From contig CAUDVX010000004.1 of assembly GCA_958452935.1 (NCBI GenBank), forward strand, positions 19,721-83,720: DNA of 64,000 bases. Reading direction: 5' to 3'. The position numbers were made by a program, and so were the translations under genes. The DNA comes from an uncultured Collinsella sp. GTDB taxonomy: Bacteria > Actinomycetota > Coriobacteriia > Coriobacteriales > Coriobacteriaceae. Positions 34,025 through 43,527 of the stretch are shown here, one piece after another (the first letter of the stretch is position 1; every line of letters begins with the position of its first letter). The notes beneath the pieces are model-generated. The model did no database searches and was not told the DNA's origin. It saw nothing but the letters and a program-made list of their open reading frames with translations.

Positions 34025-36631
34025 GTGGCTGTCACGTACAAAGGTCTGACTATCAAGTTCGGCGGAGATACGACCGAGTTGCAGGGCGCGTTGAAGAGCG
34101 TGCAGAGCACGGCGAAGGATACGCAGGGCGCGTTGAAGGACATCAATCGCGCGCTGAAATTCGACCCCGGCAATACGGATTTGCTCGTTGAGAAGGAAAA
34201 GCTTCTGAACCGAGCGTACGGCGAGACGAAAGCGAAACTCGATGCCTACAAGGCCGCGCTTGCGACGCTCGACGAGAAGAAGCGAAGCGGTGCGACGCTC
34301 ACTGAGCGCGAGGAAGCGCAGTATTCGAGCCTTAAGGCTCAGATTGCCATTTGCGAGAGCCAGCTCGAGAGCTATTCCGACGATTTGAAAAGCGTCAGCC
34401 GCGAAGCCCAGGCATCGAAGAGCAGCCTTTACCAGTTTGGTCAGACAATTCAGGACAATAGCGATAAGCTGGAAAAGGCCGGCAAGGGTCTAGAGACTGC
34501 CGGAAAGACGATAACCGGTGCCGTCACCGGCACTGCTACCGCGCTTGTCGGTCTTGCCAGCAGCCAGGAAGAGCAGATCGAGCAGACGCATCAGCTGGAC
34601 GCTGCCTGGAAGGACGCAGGAGGTACTTCCGAGCAGGCGCGAAGCTCCTATACCCTGTTTTATAAGTTACTTGGCGAAGAGGACACCGCGACCGAAGCCG
34701 CACAGAACCTGTCACGCTTGACCACTAACCAGCAGGAACTGGACAAGTGGAGCAACATCGCCGCAGGCTCGTTCTCCAAGTTCGGCGATGCATTGCCGCT
34801 TGAAAACCTCGTGGAAGCATCGCAGGAGACGGCGCACACCGGCACCGTCACCGGCGGTCTTGCCGATGCCCTCAACTGGGCAACGGCAAGCAACGAGCAG
34901 TGGAGCGCAGCACTCTCCGGCAACCATGCGGCACAGCAGGCTTTCAACGACCAGATCGCTCAGGGCGCTACCAAAGAAGACGCTTTCAATGCGGCGCTTG
35001 CCGCCTGCGGTGACGAGCAGGAGCGCTCCTCGCTTATCACGCAGACACTCGATGGCCTTTACGGCAACATTGGCGAGACGTATCAAGAGACTAATAAGAC
35101 GATGCTCGACACGCGCGAAGCGCAGGCCGAGCTAAACCAGAAGATGGCCGAAGCCGGCGAAGCGGCCATACCCTTCAAGGAAAAGGCGCTCGAGCTTGGA
35201 ACGACCCTGCTTGAGAAGGTAACGCCGGCGCTCGAGGGCGTTAGCGACTGGTACAAGTCCCTAACGCCAGAGCAGCAAGACATGGCAACCAATGTCGTTT
35301 TGGGGACGGTCGCGTTCGGCGGGCTCACAACGGGCATCGGCAAGACGCTCCAAAAGGGCATCGAGATCGGCCAGACGTTCAAGGACGTTGCCGGCGGCTT
35401 CGCTTCCCTCGCAGGCAAGTTCGGCGAGGGCGGCGGCGCTATAAGCACGGCTGCAACAGGCTTCGGCGGCATCGCCGAGAAAGCTGGCGGCTTGGCATCT
35501 ACCCTTGGCGGCAAGCTCTCTACAGGGTGGACATCGTTCACCGGATTGATCGCCGCAAACCCAATCTTGCTTGGTGTGGCTGCGGTTGCCGCTGCCGTCG
35601 CTGGCCTTACGTGGTTCTTCACGCAGACCGAGACTGGTAAACAGCTCTGGTCTGACTTCACTGGCTGGATTTCAGAGAAATGGCAGGGCGTGCAGGATTT
35701 CTTCGCAGGCGTGCCGGAATTCTGGTCTGGGATTTGGGACGGGATAACCGGAAAGGCCGAAGAGGTCAAAAACGGCCTTTCGGAAAAGTTCGAAGGCATA
35801 AGGCAAGGCGCGTCCGATGCTTGGGAGGGTTTGAAGACCAACGCGTCCGAAGCTTGGGAGAATCTGAAATCCGGAGCATCTGAAAAATTCGGCGCTATCA
35901 GGGATTCAATCCAAACAGATATGAACACCGGCAAAATTGTCGGTTCTTCGGCTTCAAATGCCCTTAAAGCTGCCATGAACGGTGATTGGGACGCTGCGAA
36001 GTCGCAGGCCGGTATTGCCTTCCAGGCTATCCAAAGCAACATCCAGACGAAGATGAACAATGCGAAGGATAACGCGATAAACGCCGGAAACGCCATCGGT
36101 GAAAAGCTTGGCTTCCCGGGGCTTGGCAGCAAGGTCGCTGGCGTTTTCTCGAACATCAAGAGCAATATCACTTCGCCGATCAACGATGCCTGGAACTTTG
36201 TCAGCAGCATCCCTGGCAGGATTCAGGGGGCGTTCAGCGGGATTCGCATCAGCTTGCCGCATATCAGCTTGCCGCATTTCCACGTCAGCTGGCGTGACAT
36301 CGGTGGCGTTGTGGAACTGCCGTCCATCAGCGTCAACTGGTATGCAAAGGGCGCATCCTTCGACAAGCCTTCAATCATTGGCGTTGGCGAAGCTGGACTT
36401 GAGCACGTCACGCCCGATGCAAAGCTGCGCACAAGCGTCAGAGAGAGTGTCGAGGCGGGTATTTCTCGCGTGCTCGACCGCATAAGCGGCGGCTTCGGTG
36501 GCGGAGCCCAGGTGAACGTGACCGTCAACGCTACCGTTGCAAACAGCATGGACGCGTACACGACCGGTCAGCAGATCGGCGCTGGTATTGCCAGCAGGTT
36601 AAAGCAGAAGGGGGTGCCCGTTGGAGCTTAA
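34025..36631 (+). CDS. Tape measure protein
   Basis: An 868-residue protein that sets tail length. Long helical stretches rich in K, A and E fill the first 150 residues. A glycine/alanine hydrophobic segment near 515-535 (LGVAAVAAAVAGLTWFF) may insert into membrane. Repeats of WEGLKTNASEAWENLKSGAS type follow, and the C terminus is beta-rich. GTG 34025 follows AGAGGTGG. By the usual rule of thumb the length suggests a tail near 130 nm. Confidence 0.9.
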   Translation: MAVTYKGLTIKFGGDTTELQGALKSVQSTAKDTQGALKDINRALKFDPGNTDLLVEKEKLLNRAYGETKAKLDAYKAALATLDEKKRSGATLTEREEAQYSSLKAQIAICESQLESYSDDLKSVSREAQASKSSLYQFGQTIQDNSDKLEKAGKGLETAGKTITGAVTGTATALVGLASSQEEQIEQTHQLDAAWKDAGGTSEQARSSYTLFYKLLGEEDTATEAAQNLSRLTTNQQELDKWSNIAAGSFSKFGDALPLENLVEASQETAHTGTVTGGLADALNWATASNEQWSAALSGNHAAQQAFNDQIAQGATKEDAFNAALAACGDEQERSSLITQTLDGLYGNIGETYQETNKTMLDTREAQAELNQKMAEAGEAAIPFKEKALELGTTLLEKVTPALEGVSDWYKSLTPEQQDMATNVVLGTVAFGGLTTGIGKTLQKGIEIGQTFKDVAGGFASLAGKFGEGGGAISTAATGFGGIAEKAGGLASTLGGKLSTGWTSFTGLIAANPILLGVAAVAAAVAGLTWFFTQTETGKQLWSDFTGWISEKWQGVQDFFAGVPEFWSGIWDGITGKAEEVKNGLSEKFEGIRQGASDAWEGLKTNASEAWENLKSGASEKFGAIRDSIQTDMNTGKIVGSSASNALKAAMNGDWDAAKSQAGIAFQAIQSNIQTKMNNAKDNAINAGNAIGEKLGFPGLGSKVAGVFSNIKSNITSPINDAWNFVSSIPGRIQGAFSGIRISLPHISLPHFHVSWRDIGGVVELPSISVNWYAKGASFDKPSIIGVGEAGLEHVTPDAKLRTSVRESVEAGISRVLDRISGGFGGGAQVNVTVNATVANSMDAYTTGQQIGAGIASRLKQKGVPVGA

Positions 36632-37355
36632 GCGTAAGCGAAACCAAAGCGACAGCATTGTCTTCAACGGGCACGACCTGTCTAAGCTCGTCTACTGTAA
36701 GGTGCGCCGCCCAATCATGGCGGACGTTTCGGCGAGCTTCGAGGATGCGCCCGGGCGGCACGGCGAATACTTCAAGAACGCTCGTCGCTCCGGTTACGAT
36801 TTACAGATTGACATGTGGATTCGCACCGAGCACCGGCGCGAGGTCGCAAAGGCGCGTCATGAGCTGGCGGCGCTGCTCTGGTCTGACGAGCCAGCGCCGC
36901 TTTATCTGCCCGATGACCCTACGCGTTATTTGATGGCAATCGTTAGCGGCGCAACCGACCTTGACGAGATCACCGACGATTGCCCGCAGGCAACCGTTAC
37001 GTTCCACATCGGCGACCCCGACTATTACGGCCAGCATCGCCGGATGGACGTGAGCGGCGCGGCATCGTTCGCTGTCGGCGGCACGCTGCCTGCGGCGCTC
37101 ACCGTGACGGCCAAGCCCGGCGCTTGCAGCTCTTGGCGCATCACCAACACCGACACCGCCGAGTTCGTCGAGGTTGTCCAGCCGTTGACGGCTTCGAGCG
37201 TGGTTCGGATGGATTTCGATAAAGAGCACGTGACCGTTAACGGCTATGTCGCTCAGCTCAACATCATGAGCGACTTTTTCAGTGTTAAAGACCGTGCACA
37301 CATCAAAATCTCTAGCGGTTCCGCGACGTTGGAATGGGAGGAAAGATGGCTTTAA
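36621..37355 (+). CDS. Distal tail protein (Dit, Sipho_tail family)
   Basis: A 244-residue protein after the tape measure, in the Dit position, forming the hub at the tail tip. The N-terminal FNGHDLSKLVYCKVRRPI and the later VTFHIGDPDYYGQ match Dit-type proteins. TTG 36621 overlaps the tape-measure stop. Confidence 0.85.
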   Translation: MELKRKRNQSDSIVFNGHDLSKLVYCKVRRPIMADVSASFEDAPGRHGEYFKNARRSGYDLQIDMWIRTEHRREVAKARHELAALLWSDEPAPLYLPDDPTRYLMAIVSGATDLDEITDDCPQATVTFHIGDPDYYGQHRRMDVSGAASFAVGGTLPAALTVTAKPGACSSWRITNTDTAEFVEVVQPLTASSVVRMDFDKEHVTVNGYVAQLNIMSDFFSVKDRAHIKISSGSATLEWEERWL

Positions 37356-40105
37356 CCAAGAAGGTCAACTTCACCCGTTTCAGCCGTTTCGGCGCGAACC
37401 TCGGACGGCTCACCTACACCGCCGCGACCCATGAGGACGCGACAGACGGCACCGACGAGCTTAAGATCAGGTGCGACGAGGATTTAGGCAAGGGCGAGTA
37501 CCTTGTCTGGGTTGACCGCCAAGGCGTTGTGCACGAGCACATAGTCGACAAAATCGAGCGGCTGCACGATGACAGCGGCAAGCCCTATACCAGTGCAACG
37601 TGCATCAACTCCATCAACGAGACGTGGGATGACTATATCGAGGACAAGCGGCCGTCCGGCAGCGTGGCCGTGGCGCTCGCTTCAATACTCGCTGGCACAC
37701 GTTGGGAAGTCGGCAACTGCGACCAACCAGGCAGCGCTTCGCATACCTTCTATCACGTAAAAGTCCGCGAGGGCTTGAGCGATCTGCTCAAAACATGGGG
37801 CGGCGAGATTGAAACCGTCATCGTAACGGACGGCGTGCGGGTCACACACCGATACGTGCGCGTGGTCGCGAAGCGCGGAAACCAACAAAGCCCCAAGCGC
37901 TTCACGTGGACTAAAGACCTGATCAGCATCAAGCGCAAGACCGGCAGCGCCAACCCAAAGACGAGGGTTTACGGTTACGGCAAGGGTGTTGAAACGGATG
38001 GCGGCGGCTATGGCCGACGCTTGACTTTCGGCGATATAAACGGCGGCAAGGATTACGTCGAGGATGCGTCCGCAACCGAGGTTTGGGGGCATCCCGACGG
38101 CAACGGCGGCATCGCGCCTGCGGTGGACGTTTACATTAACGAGCAATGCGAGGACGCGCCGCAGCTTCTTGCCGAGACGAACGACTACCTTGAGCGAGCC
38201 AAAACGCCGTCCGTCTCTTATGAAGCGAGTGTGATCGACCTATTTGCTTTCGGTCGAGATTGGGAAAGCGTTGCCGTCGGCGATTGCGTGGCGATCATCG
38301 ACAAGGGCTTCTCCGCTGCGGGAATCAGGCTCAAGGGTCGCGTCTCGAAGCTGGCCCGCGACTTGGTGACCGGCGATGCCACGGTGGTGTTCGGCAACTT
38401 AACCGATGATCTGGCCGACATCTTTCAGTCAATGGCGCAGCAGCTCAAGAGCGGCAGCAATCAGCGGGCTAACTACGATGCGGCGGCTGGCACGTCCGTC
38501 TCGTGGCTCAACCAGCTCATGGCGGCGCTCAACAAGGCGTTCAATGCCGTCGGCACCTACAAGGTCGAGACGTTCGAGCTTGGCGTGATCTACTCCAACG
38601 TGCCGTTGGATGCCGCGACTGGCGTTCCGCTCAAGTCAACGTCCGGCATGTGGGCTGTCAATATCAACGGCATGGGCATCCGCCTTGCCGCAAATCTTAC
38701 AAGCGACGGCCAATGGAATTGGCGAACGTTTATAACCGGCGCACAGGTGAGCGCCGATTGCATCAACGCCGGAACGATGCGGGCAGACCGCATCCGCGCC
38801 GGCCTGCTCACCGACGAGGTGGGCGCGAACTATTGGGACTTGGAGACAGGCGAATTCCAGCTTTCGCCAAATGCCAAATACGGCGATGGCGGCTGGACTG
38901 TCGATGGCGTTATCGAAGACCTGCACAGCGGCATGACGCAGAACGGAAAACACATCGAGGCCCTTGGGGAAGACTTCCAGACAAGGAATAAGGAGCTCGA
39001 CGAGACGATAAGTACCCTCGACAAGACGGTTGACGACATCGCCAAAGACGGGATCGTCACCGAGGCGGAGAAAGCTGCCGTCAATAAGATTCTCCAGACC
39101 GTGCAGAAAGATAAAGAAGACCTATCTGCGCTACACAAATCGCTGTCGTCAAACAAAAACTTGCAGGTTCAGTTCAAGGCGCAAGTCTTAGAGCCGAGGT
39201 ACAACAAAGCGTTCGGCGAGGGCGGAGCGTTCGATGTCCTGATGTCAGCCATCTCGGATGTCACAAACTGCTCAACAGCCGAGGCGCTGAAAGCCGCCAT
39301 GTCGGATTATAAGAGCGCCTATGAAAGCTACTCATCCGCAGTAACGGTCTATTCGGCGGTAGCGCGACAGGCGATGAGCATGATTGCGCAAGAGGTTGCT
39401 AAGACCGATGCGGAGAAACTTGTCGACAATCTCGACGAGAGCCTCAAACAGCAAGAGATCTTCAATCGGCTAACTAACGACGGAGCAAACAAAGGCATCT
39501 ACATGTCCAATGGCGAGCTGTACGTCAATGCGACATACCTCAAGAGCGGAACAATCGGCGACGGTCAGGGGAAGAACTACTGGAATCTGACGAGCGGCTA
39601 TTTCCAGACGACCTATGGCGTCATCAGCGGGCTATCAATCGACAACAACAAATTGTATAGATATAAGCTCACGCTCGACTCGAATACCTCTGGCCTGTAC
39701 ATCGGAACGGACGGCTTCAGCGTGGGCGGCGGCACCTGCTACACAGCAATGGCCAACGGATACCTATACGGCGGCGCAGCTGAGGACATTACGGGCTACG
39801 TCGGATTCAACAACTACAACACCAAGTCCAAGGTGTATGGCGCGCGTCTCGCTGGCAAAGGGTGCATCTGCCTTCTCACCGATGACTGGATCGGTGTCGG
39901 CGAATACAAAGACCGTGGCGAGTACGTCTCCTGTAAGACCGGCATGAGCGGCAGCGTCACACTCGTCGGGAACCTGAAAAGCTCGTGGACAAATCTTCAA
40001 CTGACCGGAACGTATAACGTGTCCGGCCTTTGCCAAAACCTGTCTATGACTTGGACAAATTGGACGATCACTTTCGACCACGGACTAATGATCACGTCGC
40101 TATAA
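37346..40105 (+). CDS. Tail tip protein (Tal-like, minor structural protein)
   Basis: A 919-residue protein. About the first 370 residues resemble the N-terminal domain of prophage tail proteins (gp27-like hub), with FGDINGGKDYVEDASATEVWG in the middle. A central coiled coil follows (about 525-700), then a beta-rich C terminus. ATG 37346 is set by GGGAGGAAAG. It probably forms the central tip fiber. No catalytic peptidase motif was identified. Confidence 0.8.
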   Translation: MALTKKVNFTRFSRFGANLGRLTYTAATHEDATDGTDELKIRCDEDLGKGEYLVWVDRQGVVHEHIVDKIERLHDDSGKPYTSATCINSINETWDDYIEDKRPSGSVAVALASILAGTRWEVGNCDQPGSASHTFYHVKVREGLSDLLKTWGGEIETVIVTDGVRVTHRYVRVVAKRGNQQSPKRFTWTKDLISIKRKTGSANPKTRVYGYGKGVETDGGGYGRRLTFGDINGGKDYVEDASATEVWGHPDGNGGIAPAVDVYINEQCEDAPQLLAETNDYLERAKTPSVSYEASVIDLFAFGRDWESVAVGDCVAIIDKGFSAAGIRLKGRVSKLARDLVTGDATVVFGNLTDDLADIFQSMAQQLKSGSNQRANYDAAAGTSVSWLNQLMAALNKAFNAVGTYKVETFELGVIYSNVPLDAATGVPLKSTSGMWAVNINGMGIRLAANLTSDGQWNWRTFITGAQVSADCINAGTMRADRIRAGLLTDEVGANYWDLETGEFQLSPNAKYGDGGWTVDGVIEDLHSGMTQNGKHIEALGEDFQTRNKELDETISTLDKTVDDIAKDGIVTEAEKAAVNKILQTVQKDKEDLSALHKSLSSNKNLQVQFKAQVLEPRYNKAFGEGGAFDVLMSAISDVTNCSTAEALKAAMSDYKSAYESYSSAVTVYSAVARQAMSMIAQEVAKTDAEKLVDNLDESLKQQEIFNRLTNDGANKGIYMSNGELYVNATYLKSGTIGDGQGKNYWNLTSGYFQTTYGVISGLSIDNNKLYRYKLTLDSNTSGLYIGTDGFSVGGGTCYTAMANGYLYGGAAEDITGYVGFNNYNTKSKVYGARLAGKGCICLLTDDWIGVGEYKDRGEYVSCKTGMSGSVTLVGNLKSSWTNLQLTGTYNVSGLCQNLSMTWTNWTITFDHGLMITSL

Positions 40106-40116
40106 GGAGGTATGGA

Positions 40117-40305
40117 ATGACCACGTTCAGAGTTGAGAAGGATGGAATCTCGTTTTACGTCCAACCACACATGCTCGATTACTACGCTGCGAGTGGCTAT
40201 GCCATATACAAGACTGTAGAGGAAAGCGTCACAGACGTTGCCGCGGAAATCGCCGCGCTTGACGATTCGGCACCGATTGTGGAGGAAGTGAAGGTCAATG
40301 GATAA
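40117..40305 (+). CDS. Small tail-region protein
   Basis: A 62-residue acidic protein behind AAGGAGG, overlapping the next gene by 8 bp. Short genes of this kind often lie between tip and fiber genes. Function unknown. Confidence 0.55.
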   Translation: MTTFRVEKDGISFYVQPHMLDYYAASGYAIYKTVEESVTDVAAEIAALDDSAPIVEEVKVNG

Positions 40306-40771
40306 AGGAATCGAATCTCTGGCAACCGCGCTCGGTGCCAGCGTTACGGAAAGCAAGCAGAGCATCGAAATCGAGAACATCATCCCCGATGAATATAGCA
40401 ATATCCAGATGGAGCAGATGCTTATTTCGCTCGAGCCGCTTCTTGACCGCCGCGACATCGTAGGCTATGCCGCGGCACGCAATACGAGGGTGTTGCGTGC
40501 GGAGGCGCTTGAGTACCTAAAACGCCGCGATGAACTTATCGCGCAGTACGGCGAACCTGAACTTGGCGATGATGGGCTTCCCACCGGTCGCACACAGCTG
40601 CGCATCGGTTCAGACGAGCACAAGGCTTTCTGCCGCGAGATCGAGATGTACGCAAACATCAAGCATCGACCTAACCTGTTCAAAATTGCCTATGCCGATG
40701 CAATCGGAAAGATGACCGGAAACGAGATTCTGGCGTGCGAGTGGATGTTGGTCGACGGTGATGCCCGATGA
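40298..40771 (+). CDS. Hypothetical tail-region protein
   Basis: A 157-residue helical protein between the tail-tip and baseplate genes, with 4-8-bp overlaps on both sides. No recognised domain. Possible baseplate or chaperone role by position. Confidence 0.55.
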   Translation: MDKGIESLATALGASVTESKQSIEIENIIPDEYSNIQMEQMLISLEPLLDRRDIVGYAAARNTRVLRAEALEYLKRRDELIAQYGEPELGDDGLPTGRTQLRIGSDEHKAFCREIEMYANIKHRPNLFKIAYADAIGKMTGNEILACEWMLVDGDAR

Positions 40772-41574
40772 ACACACAGACCATCGAGCTTGATATCGAC
40801 AAACGCGGATGCGGAAACAACTGCATTCGAATCGCGCAAGGCGAGCTCGGCGGAACAACCATCAAGGCGCTTATCTACGACAACGGCGGCGAGCTGTCTT
40901 TGTCTGGGTACAGTGCCTATTTGGTTGCCCGATTGCCAGACCGAATCCACTATTACCGTGGCAGCGCCACGGTCAGCGGCAATACGATCACCTACGTTTG
41001 CGATGAATCCAAGCTCGCAAGCGTTCCCGGTTACACCGACGAAGCCTATTTCGAAATCGTCAAGGACGATTTCCTTGCACAGACGGAGCGATTCGCCCTG
41101 GACATCCTGCGCAGCGCCAAAGAGGGTCAGCAACCAGCGCAGTCTTGGGACAACGCGATTGATGACCTTATCAGGCGTGGGGAAACCGCCGCTACCAAGG
41201 GCGAACAGGCCGTCACCGACGCGGGCAAGGCACTGAATAACGCCAACGCTGCGGTCAACATCTGCAAGAGCGCCACGGACGCGGCCAACACCGCGACGGG
41301 CAAGGCGAACGCCGCGACAAAGAGCGCCACAGATGCCGCTTCTGCGGCAAATACAGCCAAGACGAACGCCGCCGCCGCAACTGATGCGGCGAATGCCGCG
41401 ACAAACGCGGCGAAAGCATCCAAGGACAGCGCGGATCAGGCGGCAGCTGACGCTCGTAAGGCAGCTGAGGAAGCTCGCGGCTCCGTGAGCGCAGACAGAC
41501 AGTTTTATTTCAAGCGAATCACAGACGAGAACGGGGACACGCGCCCTGTTCTCGTCGATATGACAGTTAGTTAG
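40768..41574 (+). CDS. Baseplate upper protein-like (BppU) fiber stem
   Basis: A 268-residue protein. The N-terminal 115 residues are beta-rich, with IKALIYDNGGELSLSGYSAYLVARLPD as in BppU domains. The rest is an alanine/threonine-rich heptad region (ATDAANTATGKANAATKS and similar), likely a trimeric coiled coil. It would connect the tail tip to the receptor-binding fiber encoded next. It ends 8 bp before that gene. Confidence 0.7.
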   Translation: MNTQTIELDIDKRGCGNNCIRIAQGELGGTTIKALIYDNGGELSLSGYSAYLVARLPDRIHYYRGSATVSGNTITYVCDESKLASVPGYTDEAYFEIVKDDFLAQTERFALDILRSAKEGQQPAQSWDNAIDDLIRRGETAATKGEQAVTDAGKALNNANAAVNICKSATDAANTATGKANAATKSATDAASAANTAKTNAAAATDAANAATNAAKASKDSADQAAADARKAAEEARGSVSADRQFYFKRITDENGDTRPVLVDMTVS

Positions 41575-41582
41575 GAGTTGGC

Positions 41583-43175
41583 ATGGACTATAACTTTCCG
41601 ACAGATGAAGCGCTGAAAGACGGCCTTGCTTCCATCGCAACAGCCATCGGCAAGATTGCCGACGTGAAAGCTCTTGAGCGTGATGAAGCGACCGGACGAT
41701 ACAAAAACAGCGCAATCAAAGCAATGGTGGACAAGCATAAGACCGGGCTTATTTACACGTGGCGTGTTCCCGCCGGAAGTCCTACGGCGCTGATTCCCGT
41801 GAGCGCTGCGGCAAAGCGTCTTGCTGCGACAAAGTTCGTTGCCGCCACCGCAGCCACTCCAGCCGTAGATCCGTGTAATGCAGAGGGCGGGCCGTGGTTC
41901 CACGTCTCCGCGAACGCGGGTGCCGATCCCGACGGCGCTCCGTGGGTTGTCGCTATCGATTCGGTGGATTACGGTTTCTCGCGCATCGACAACAGTAAGG
42001 GGAACAACGTCTACGAGATTGCGCCTGTGGTGTGGCAGCTTTGGGAGCCGCTTGAAAACGGCGATGCCCTATGGTCTGTCTCCGACACGAAGTTCACCGG
42101 TGCCGTCGCGTGCCCGGATGCATACTTGCCTGATGGAAGTCTGCGACCGTATATGCTTACGCCGTCATACCCTCTATCTATGGATTCGAATAACAACCCG
42201 CGCTCCATCTCGGGTATGCCGGTAAAGACGCGCGCGATCAGTCACGATTCGCTTATAGACATTACAAAGTGCGCCACGACGGGCTATGGTGGCATGAGCG
42301 CCTACGACCAGTGGTATATCAACTTTCACCAGCTCACCAAGACGCTTAACAAGTCCTCGCAGGTGGATTTTCAAGGCTGCTCAAACTTCAACGTACAGTT
42401 CAATCCTGTGATTGCCGAGAGCAATACAACGCGTATCATCGTTGCCGCTTCAATCGCCGCTTCGCTGCCGGTTGGATGCGCCCTCATGTACGGAACCAGC
42501 AACGCGGCTTCTTGTCCCGACCGTGGCGCATCGAACGCCTATGACGTGTTCGATGCTGCGGTAGTTGATGGCAAGGAGACGCTTGCGGACGGAAACGTTG
42601 CCCTGCTGATGCGTGTTGCAAAAGCGTTCTCCACTACCACTGATACGTGGGTTCAAACTTCGCCGTGGAACACCGGCTCGACCGACGAGCTTGTGGGGGA
42701 TGGGCAGGTTGCCAATGATGGCAAACATCCGTTCAAGATCGGCGGCGTTGAGACAGCAACAGGTGCTTGGGAAGTCATGGGCTGCGCTCTGTTCGTGAGC
42801 GATGGAACGGGCTTCGGAATCGCCGTGAACCCCGACAGCCGCAACGAGAAAAAGGGAGCTGTTGCCGACGGCGTGATTGCAACTGCGGCGTGCATGCCGC
42901 TCAAAGAGGGCTACACGCTCAACTTGCAGATGGTGTGCGGCCTAATCCTCGAAAAGGATGTTGGCGGCTCCTCCACGACCGGCACGGGAGATTACTTCTA
43001 CGTCAACGTTAACGACCAAACCGTGAAGGGAACTATTCGCGAGGTTCTGTTCCTCGGCAGCCTGGGGGACGGCACGGCGGCTGGTCTTCGCTACGCGTAC
43101 GCGAACACGTGGTCTGGCTGGGCGAGCTGGTACGTCGCTTCCCGGCTTTCTGCCACCAGCCGCAGCCGGGGGTGA
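41583..43175 (+). CDS. DGR target: tail fiber with variable C-type-lectin-like C terminus
   Basis: A 530-residue receptor-binding fiber candidate. Residues 1-60 may anchor it to the baseplate. The middle is beta-rich with tryptophans. The last 45 residues are the variable region: FLGSLGDGTAAGLRYAYANT and following, a pattern seen at the end of C-type-lectin DGR targets such as Mtd. Twelve residues here differ from what the template repeat would encode (L489, S493, G495, D496, A499, Y506, W510, W513, S515, Y517, V518, L522). The ribosome site is GGAG before ATG 41583. It likely decides which host surface the phage binds. Confidence 0.85.
   Translation: MDYNFPTDEALKDGLASIATAIGKIADVKALERDEATGRYKNSAIKAMVDKHKTGLIYTWRVPAGSPTALIPVSAAAKRLAATKFVAATAATPAVDPCNAEGGPWFHVSANAGADPDGAPWVVAIDSVDYGFSRIDNSKGNNVYEIAPVVWQLWEPLENGDALWSVSDTKFTGAVACPDAYLPDGSLRPYMLTPSYPLSMDSNNNPRSISGMPVKTRAISHDSLIDITKCATTGYGGMSAYDQWYINFHQLTKTLNKSSQVDFQGCSNFNVQFNPVIAESNTTRIIVAASIAASLPVGCALMYGTSNAASCPDRGASNAYDVFDAAVVDGKETLADGNVALLMRVAKAFSTTTDTWVQTSPWNTGSTDELVGDGQVANDGKHPFKIGGVETATGAWEVMGCALFVSDGTGFGIAVNPDSRNEKKGAVADGVIATAACMPLKEGYTLNLQMVCGLILEKDVGGSSTTGTGDYFYVNVNDQTVKGTIREVLFLGSLGDGTAAGLRYAYANTWSGWASWYVASRLSATSRSRG
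43043..43152 (+). repeat. DGR variable repeat (VR)
   Basis: 110 bp matching the template repeat at 43260-43369 at an offset of 217. Fourteen positions differ and each is an A in the template: 43048, 43060, 43065, 43068, 43077, 43078, 43098, 43110, 43119, 43126, 43131, 43134, 43147 and 43148. None of the 86 non-A template positions differs. Confidence 0.97.
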
Positions 43176-43176
43176 A

Positions 43177-43211
43177 TCATGGCGTAGCCATGAGAGGGGG
43201 TTGACCCCCTT
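43177..43211 (+). promoter_or_regulatory. Twin hairpins downstream of the DGR variable repeat
   Basis: Hairpin 1: TCATGGC-GTA-GCCATGA (43177-43193). Hairpin 2: GAGGGGG-TTGA-CCCCCTT (43194-43211). They follow a GC-rich stretch (43153-43172) right after the repeat. In known DGRs an IMH element and a hairpin at this place mark the recipient for mutagenic homing. Confidence 0.65.
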
Positions 43212-43259
43212 CTTTCTAACAACAAACAGGGATACACGGTGAGGGCGGCGCTGGTGTCT

Positions 43260-43369
43260 GGTTCAGTTCCTCGGCAACCTGAGGAACGGCACGAAGGCTG
43301 GTCTTCGCTACGCGAACGCGAACACGAGGTCTGGCAGGGCGAACTGGAACATCGCTTCCCGGCAATCTG
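43260..43369 (+). repeat. DGR template repeat (TR)
   Basis: The non-coding donor copy, lying between the fiber gene and the reverse transcriptase. It has 24 adenines, many in AAC and AGG contexts (TR would encode N, R, K and Q where the fiber has S, G, D, A, Y, W and L). Its RNA should be the reverse-transcription template. Confidence 0.95.
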
Positions 43370-43527
43370 TCTATAAACAAGAACCAAAAGTTCTCGCACC
43401 GTGCCTACCCGGCGCGTCGCTTTCTGGCGCGACCGGGCTAGCCTGGCTCAACTGAGCGAAATATGTCCGCAAGGCTCGCGGGTTAGTAGCCGCCTGGCGA
43501 AAGCTCGTATGACAGACAGAAAGAGCT

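Noticed and set aside
43260..43450. Template repeat as a broken second fiber gene
   Set aside because: It has no start or upstream fiber sequence, and the differences from the fiber are only at adenines, which fits a template and not a decaying copy.
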